A stretch of DNA of 64,000 nt from NCBI GenBank assembly GCA_039602395.1, contig JBCNJP010000025.1, positions 57,386,555 through 57,450,554 on the forward strand. Direction: 5' to 3'. The translations under genes and the position numbers were made by a program. Positions 58,918 through 64,000 of this stretch are shown in pieces. Below the pieces are notes generated by a model. That model was given only the letters and a program-made list of their open reading frames with translations, was not told where the DNA came from and made no database searches. This DNA comes from Deinandra increscens subsp. villosa (taxonomy: Eukaryota; Streptophyta; Magnoliopsida; Asterales; Asteraceae). Each line of letters opens with the position of its first letter. Positions within the stretch are counted from its first letter, which is position 1.

Positions 58918-60020
58918 TCATACGTTGTTCTATTATTTTATGTGACAATGTGTCATGTATTTACACATAACATTTCTATGATTTTATGTGAGTTCTACAA
59001 AAATCATTATAATTTCATTATTATCATTTTATGTGAACTCGAGGTATATAATTATGAAGTATTATTCATGATTTTATGTGAACGAATCAAGGTTTATATC
59101 TTTATAAACGTCATACGTTAGACATGCTTGGACGTACACTCGCGTATTCATTGTTAAAGTAATCCTCCATTAAACCCGTTAGAGTTGTTAGCACCTTTTT
59201 CACTTCCAGGGACTAGTGTTGCCCTTTCCTAAAACTCATTTTTATTTTCAAACCTGCAAGGACTAACATTGTAATTATTAAAATGTGGTTTCTCATTAGA
59301 AAATAAAGGGAGGGACCACTTGTGTAATTAACCAATAGTTATTTCAACATTGTAACCGTCGAAGACGGTGTTTCAATTCCTCTTCCGTAACCGAACGCGA
59401 CGATCAAAACTACTCTTCAAAGCAATCATTAACCACAACAAGATCCCCATTTTGATCGGCCACCACCCTCTTTCCCTCCCGCTTTATCCTTGGCGACACA
59501 ACCACCACCGAAAACAAGCTCCGATCGTGTCTCGTTTCACCACCACCGACCTCGTCACCGCTGTTTCACCACCATTCACTTCTGGTTCACAACCTTTGAT
59601 CATTTAGGTGTTTTTGTTAGACATCATCCACCACCGAGAACGTCACCGGCTAGAAACAGCCGGATAAAACCAAGTTTGGGATTTAACCGCCCTCGAAGCT
59701 CATCATCATCCCAACGGCTCTAATTCGTTTTGATTCAAGGTAACACTACTGCCATGTGTAAATCGCTTAGTTTTATGTGCATCGTTTCAGTTTTCACGTT
59801 TTTCCGGTGACCGGAATAAATCTCCGATCACCGGAGTTTTTGAGAAGAAGATGGCACCGCGACGGTAATATACAAAAACTTAAAGTTCTGTTTGTAAACG
59901 AAAAGCGGCGCTAGGCCAATGGCTAAGTCGCTCGCCTGTCTCCGTGAGGTCGCGGGTTCAAGACCCGCCATCTACATTTCTTTTTATAGTCTTCTTTTAA
60001 AATCCGATTCCCTGCCACTG

Positions 60021-63000
60021 TGTAACACCCGTATACAAATTGATGCCAAACATAAGTTATTACTTTATAAAAATGTGGTCCCAGAAAATTTTTCATATAA
60101 AGTCATGATAGACCTTTACTATATATACCATATAATAAATTTGGCACCTTAAGTTTGTTTAACAAACATTTGCGTGATTCGTTTTAATCGAAATTTTTAA
60201 CAGAATCTTCGGTCTTCATGTGATCAGTTCTTCATCCGCTTGACGAGCGTCCATTAAGCTTTCCCCTTACCTGCAATTTACTCACTTTCAGTAGTGAGTT
60301 TCTATTGCAAAAATACATATAAACAATAATCATAAGAAAGTTTGCAAACAAAATCAGATATCAGGTTCTAGGCGTATCGCCTATAACTTATTAAACTTCA
60401 GGCGATACGCCAGGAAGTTCAGGCGTATCGCCTAACTTCTGAGATGTTCCAGGCGATACGCCTGGAACCACATTTCCAGGGATTAAGCTAAGTTCCGGCC
60501 AATTCTATACTTAGCCAATATTTCAGCTATCTTACCCTGTTTGCATCAGAGCTTACCCAGCTGGTTTCTTACCATCTTTTAAGTGTCCAACACCTATAAA
60601 TTGGTTCTAAATACAAGTTTTAGTCATTTAAACATACCTTGGTCGATTACCAACCCAATTTGCATTAACGGGATTCATCCGACCCATTTGACCCACTTAG
60701 GGATCTCTTGTGACAACCATCAAGGGTTGCCATCCAGAATTCACCCAACACATGTAATTCACGTCTAAGATCTTCATGTAGGCAATATGGCAAAGTACTA
60801 GTTATATGCAAAACAACCAATTAGTCTTACACATCCGTTATGAGTTTAGCCTTATGCATTACCGTTACTTCTAGTTTTGGCATAGTTCATATAATTCTAC
60901 TTTACTTATCATTGGTTCACTAAATCATTCTAGTATTTGGCCAAATAAGCCTTGTACCATTATTTGACCCGTTAAGACGGGTCCTTGCCTTTGGTTTACC
61001 CCAAATGCCTCACTTGACCACCTTTAAACCTTGGAATCTATGGTTCTTTAACCATTTATGATTTCCATTCTTTTGTTCTTGGCATAGACTCTTCAAGCCC
61101 ATTTTGCCATTGTAACATCCATTCATTATTTGATTCATCCGAATCTTTCTTGTGGTCAAGTTTATCATTGGAGAACCTCTTGGCTTGGGCTTCATGGTTC
61201 CTAGAACCATTCGTCACCCATTATGCACTTATTAGTTTATTCTTCTAAATTGCCAATACACATATACTTATCTAATTCATGTAACCTAAATAAGGTTACC
61301 TTCAACATTCTACCCGTAGGCGTCATGCTTTAACGGGTTTCTTGTCATGCTTTGCATGATTGCTTTGATTCAACTTCAACTCAATGTAACACTTTCATTT
61401 GTACACTTAATTAATACTCATTACCTAATTAATGAGTTTTATTGTTACTTAAGTAAGTGTAAGTTGTACTTACCTTGCATCCATGTGAGCATTCCCACCT
61501 TCATTTTATCCGGTTGACACATCCGATTGTAAGCTTCACCTAGCTAGCCCATCAAGACCAACTATCATATCATACCCATAAAATGGTTAAGTTAGTTTCC
61601 ATAACATACCTCTTCCATTTTCATGGATTTAACTATCTCATATATCATATTTCATAACTTTGGTAAGTTTGACTTTTAAAAGTCAAACTACCCATTTGAG
61701 CATATATTTGCCATTACCCTTTAACTAGGTAATCCATTACACTTCTAGCACATTATTAAATTAGTATGGAATTAGAATATAGCATCATGCACCTTTTTCA
61801 TACTTTCATACAATCCTACACGAATTGCAAGTATTTAAACATCATCATAAGCTTTTTCAATTCTATGACTAATAACGTCACCTACTATGCTTCATGATCT
61901 CATTATTCATAACTAAGATCAATATAACATCAACTAGTCATCATATATGTGCTATAAGATTCATGAGCCATTCAATTCTTCCATCCTTACAAGATTCAAG
62001 ATTTTAGAAAAATACATTCTTGTGCCATATTTTTCAGCAGTGCTGCTGTAATGGTCATTTTTGACCCATCTACGAATTTTTCTAGCATTCCATGTTCAAA
62101 GATGAAAGGTAGTACACTGAAAGACCTTTCTAGGCGTATATGGCACACCTTCTAACGATTTTTCTGTGATTTTATACGATTTTTCTAAAAACAGGACAGC
62201 AGCCATTTTTCTTCCAAACAGCATGCTGGAAAAATAAATAGCCATATTCAAGCGTTGTTTTGACCCATTATAAATCACATTCAGTTCCTAGTGTTCAAAC
62301 ATGAAATATAGTATTCACAACAAGCTTTCCGATCGTGTATCATACATCCCAAACGGGCATACGAGTGATCTTATACAACACTTTCAAAACAGTCCCACAA
62401 CTATATTTTTATGGTTTTATATCATTTCATTTAACACATTATATAAGCATGGATTTCACATTATCCCATATTCACATCTTTGGCACTTTAAATTTTGTTT
62501 AATACATTAAGGCCTCATGGTTAGCATTCATAAACATCCATTTGCTAATCACTAGCTCATTTGGACATTTCATCGAGCACTTGGCGTGCTTAAAACATAA
62601 TCAACATAGTTTACCCCATTTGGTTTATGTTTAGTGTCCACTTATGCCTAACATAAGTATATAACAATTTCGTTGCATTTACATATAATATTAACGCATT
62701 GCAACTTTCAATAACACCCAATTCCAACATACTCCATCAAAATTTTGAAAACTTTGACCTTAATCATGCAAATTCGTCACTTGGGGTTTACCCTACCAAA
62801 ACTTGGTGTTTGAGCAACAATTTCAAGCATTCTAGAGTCTATAACACCACATAAACATACTATAACACAAAGGACTAAAAATCGCAGCCTATATCACGTT
62901 TTTCCCCAAGAATTTTCGATATCTAACATGCATGAGGTTGGGGTTTACTTACTTGATAAGTTCCAAGAGATTAGAAATCCTTTTAGCTTCCAATTTCTTG

Positions 63001-63339
63001 TGAAACCCCCAAAAATCGCAGCACATAAGGCTTAGATTACTTGAATCAATTTTGGGGCATGGCTTGGGGAGGAGGAAGAAGTCTGGATGCATTCCAGACC
63101 CCCATCCACGCTTTCTTTCTTTTTTTTTCTTTTCTTTTAACCTTTGATCTATTGATTGTTTTAGTCCCTCTAAATTGGCATTTAGGTTATTTAAAAACCC
63201 AACACCATTTTAACACATAAAGTCCTCAAACTTTCACATTTATATTAGTTGGCACATAGTTTTAGTGTACCCCAAATTCGGATTCACGCTTAACGTGAAT
63301 TTAACCGGACTTTAACCATATAAGAGTCGGGATGTTACA
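60021..63339 (-). mobile_element. G4: solo LTR (3319 bp) inside the G1 3' LTR
   Basis: TGTAACACCCG...GGATGTTACA with perfect 5-bp duplication CACTG (60016-60020 and 63340-63344). The empty site is in the 5' LTR at about 51703. Orientation is probably minus, because on that strand a leader-like region (about 63130 leftwards) and a U5-like end resemble other LTRs here. No internal domain, so it is a solo LTR. Short frames inside it have no protein character. It lies four bases before GTATAAAAG, the G1 TATA box. Confidence 0.9.
60369..60480. repeat. AGGCGTATCGCCT palindromes in G4
   Basis: Four near-perfect palindromes within about 110 bp: AGGCGTATCGCCT (twice), CAGGCGATACGCC and CCAGGCGATACGCCTGG. 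They match the GCGATACGC core seen in the G2 LTR (32274-32321) and at 13030-13085. Confidence 0.88.
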
Positions 63340-64000
63340 CACTGTTGCGTATAAAAGTATTCTGGTCGGATCTTGAACACAAATGGGCCGCTGCCCTAGT
63401 GGTTTAAGTGCTTGGATGGGAACCAGAGGTCACAGGTTCGAACCTAGTGACCTCCGGTTTTGTTGTTTTGTTTTATTTTAGTATTTTTGGGACTTCTCTT
63501 GACTTAAAACCAACCACCCATCATTGTTAACATTGTTTTGGACCCGTAGAATTTTCGTAGACGTCGTCAACTTGCACGTTACCTCGTTGATTAATATAAA
63601 TTGATTTTTTTTATATAAAAAAAATTGGTTATTGGACGGTGACTTATGAAATAATACATATTTGGAAAATATATAAAAATATGTATTCAGGAATATAAAA
63701 TGAACGTTTTAGTGACATTTACAATAGTGTAAAAATATACGTATTTTACGATTTAAACGTTCTAAACATTGGATTTATATTCATATAAATATTGATAAAC
63801 ACATGGGTACATTTTGGAGTACTCGTTATTGATATAACTACTATTTGGTTACGAGCATATACTTTCTTAAACGATTTGATTAACCTATATTATTAATAAA
63901 TAATATACTTTCATCGACTTCTGTGATCTTTATGATTTTGGGCCATGTGCCTTCCTCGACTTATTTTGGATTTATGATCTTCGTCATGTCATGGTTGACA

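Larger units (their letters stand above)
30981..64000 (+). mobile_element. G1: young LTR element with non-coding interior (LARD-like), interrupted three ways
   Basis: The 5' LTR starts TGTGACAATCC at 30981, is split at 31924/51207 and ends GTGTGACA at 53365. A primer site, TGGTATCAGAGCC, follows at 53369. The interior runs to 58584 and ends in a polypurine tract (CAACAAGGGGATAC). The 3' LTR starts at 58585 and continues past the window, broken by solo LTR G4 (60021-63339). Visible LTR parts differ at only a handful of bases, so insertion was recent. The interior has no frame above about 80 codons. The terminus style (CGGGACGAAATT before the tract) is that of Ty3/gypsy elements. It is therefore a non-autonomous derivative, not an old decayed copy. 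Confidence 0.8.
58585..64000 (+). mobile_element. G1 3' LTR, interrupted by G4 and running off the window
   Basis: 58585-60020 and 63340-64000 together match the 5' LTR. (TA)n occurs at about 58868-58914. The LTR end is expected about 1 kb past the window. Beyond it should follow the right flank of G1 and then the remainder of CACTA copy B. Confidence 0.9.

Overview
This is repeat-dominated nuclear DNA from a flowering plant. The evidence is plant Ty1/copia and Ty3/gypsy LTR retrotransposons with initiator-Met tRNA primer sites, CACTA (En/Spm) transposons with TNP2 and Transposase_24 genes, an L1-type LINE, tRNA-derived SINE-like units and one 11-exon plant tetraspanin gene. A composite-family (Asteraceae) origin feels likely from the style of the repeats, but that is a weak inference. 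Exactly 500 Ns (42460-42959) mark a scaffold join.

Layout. 1-507: tail of an unidentified spliced gene. 1100-1558: copia 3' end with LTR. 1559-5445: CACTA copy A, deleted internally, ending in the TIR read as CACTACGTCAAAAT on the minus strand. 6448-10197: minus-strand copia remnant (gag pseudogene, leader array, PBS, LTR) sitting in an older minus-strand gypsy gag (10198-10405) and its non-coding flank. 13898-15823: 3' LTR and integrase C-terminus of another minus-strand gypsy element, cut by CACTA copy B at 15824.

CACTA copy B (15824-30980, cut off on the right) carries subterminal repeats, a TNPA-like gene (minus), a 2.7 kb array of about 50-bp units, a 97-aa coiled-coil ORF (minus), a Myb/SANT-like gene (minus), a divergent TNP2 transposase (plus) and a remnant of a PB1-like gene (minus). 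Copy A carries the same accessory genes but no TNP2. Both copies have point disruptions.

B is interrupted at 30981 by G1, an LTR element with about 3.1 kb LTRs and a 5.2 kb internal region without long ORFs. The 5' LTR of G1 is split at 31924/51207 by a 5-bp duplication, ATCGT. Next to the left copy of ATCGT sits G2 (31925-42459), a young element with 3.0 kb LTRs and a 2 kb internal region holding one intact 329-codon ORF. G2's 5' LTR contains a 2.56 kb solo LTR (G3). G1's 3' LTR contains a 3.3 kb solo LTR (G4), four bases from its TATA box.

The odd part is 42460-51206: gap, host-like DNA, a complete tetraspanin gene, a LINE end and a degenerate motif array, all lying where the G2 end should directly meet the second ATCGT. 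This is either a scaffold or contig error or a real rearrangement. Other themes are degenerate arrays of short motifs (GATGAACT, GCGAAACT, ACGAACTG, GAGGTAACT) in unrelated elements, palindromes in LTRs, and tRNA-like Pol III promoter modules in the G1 LTR, one of them at the predicted 5' end of its RNA.
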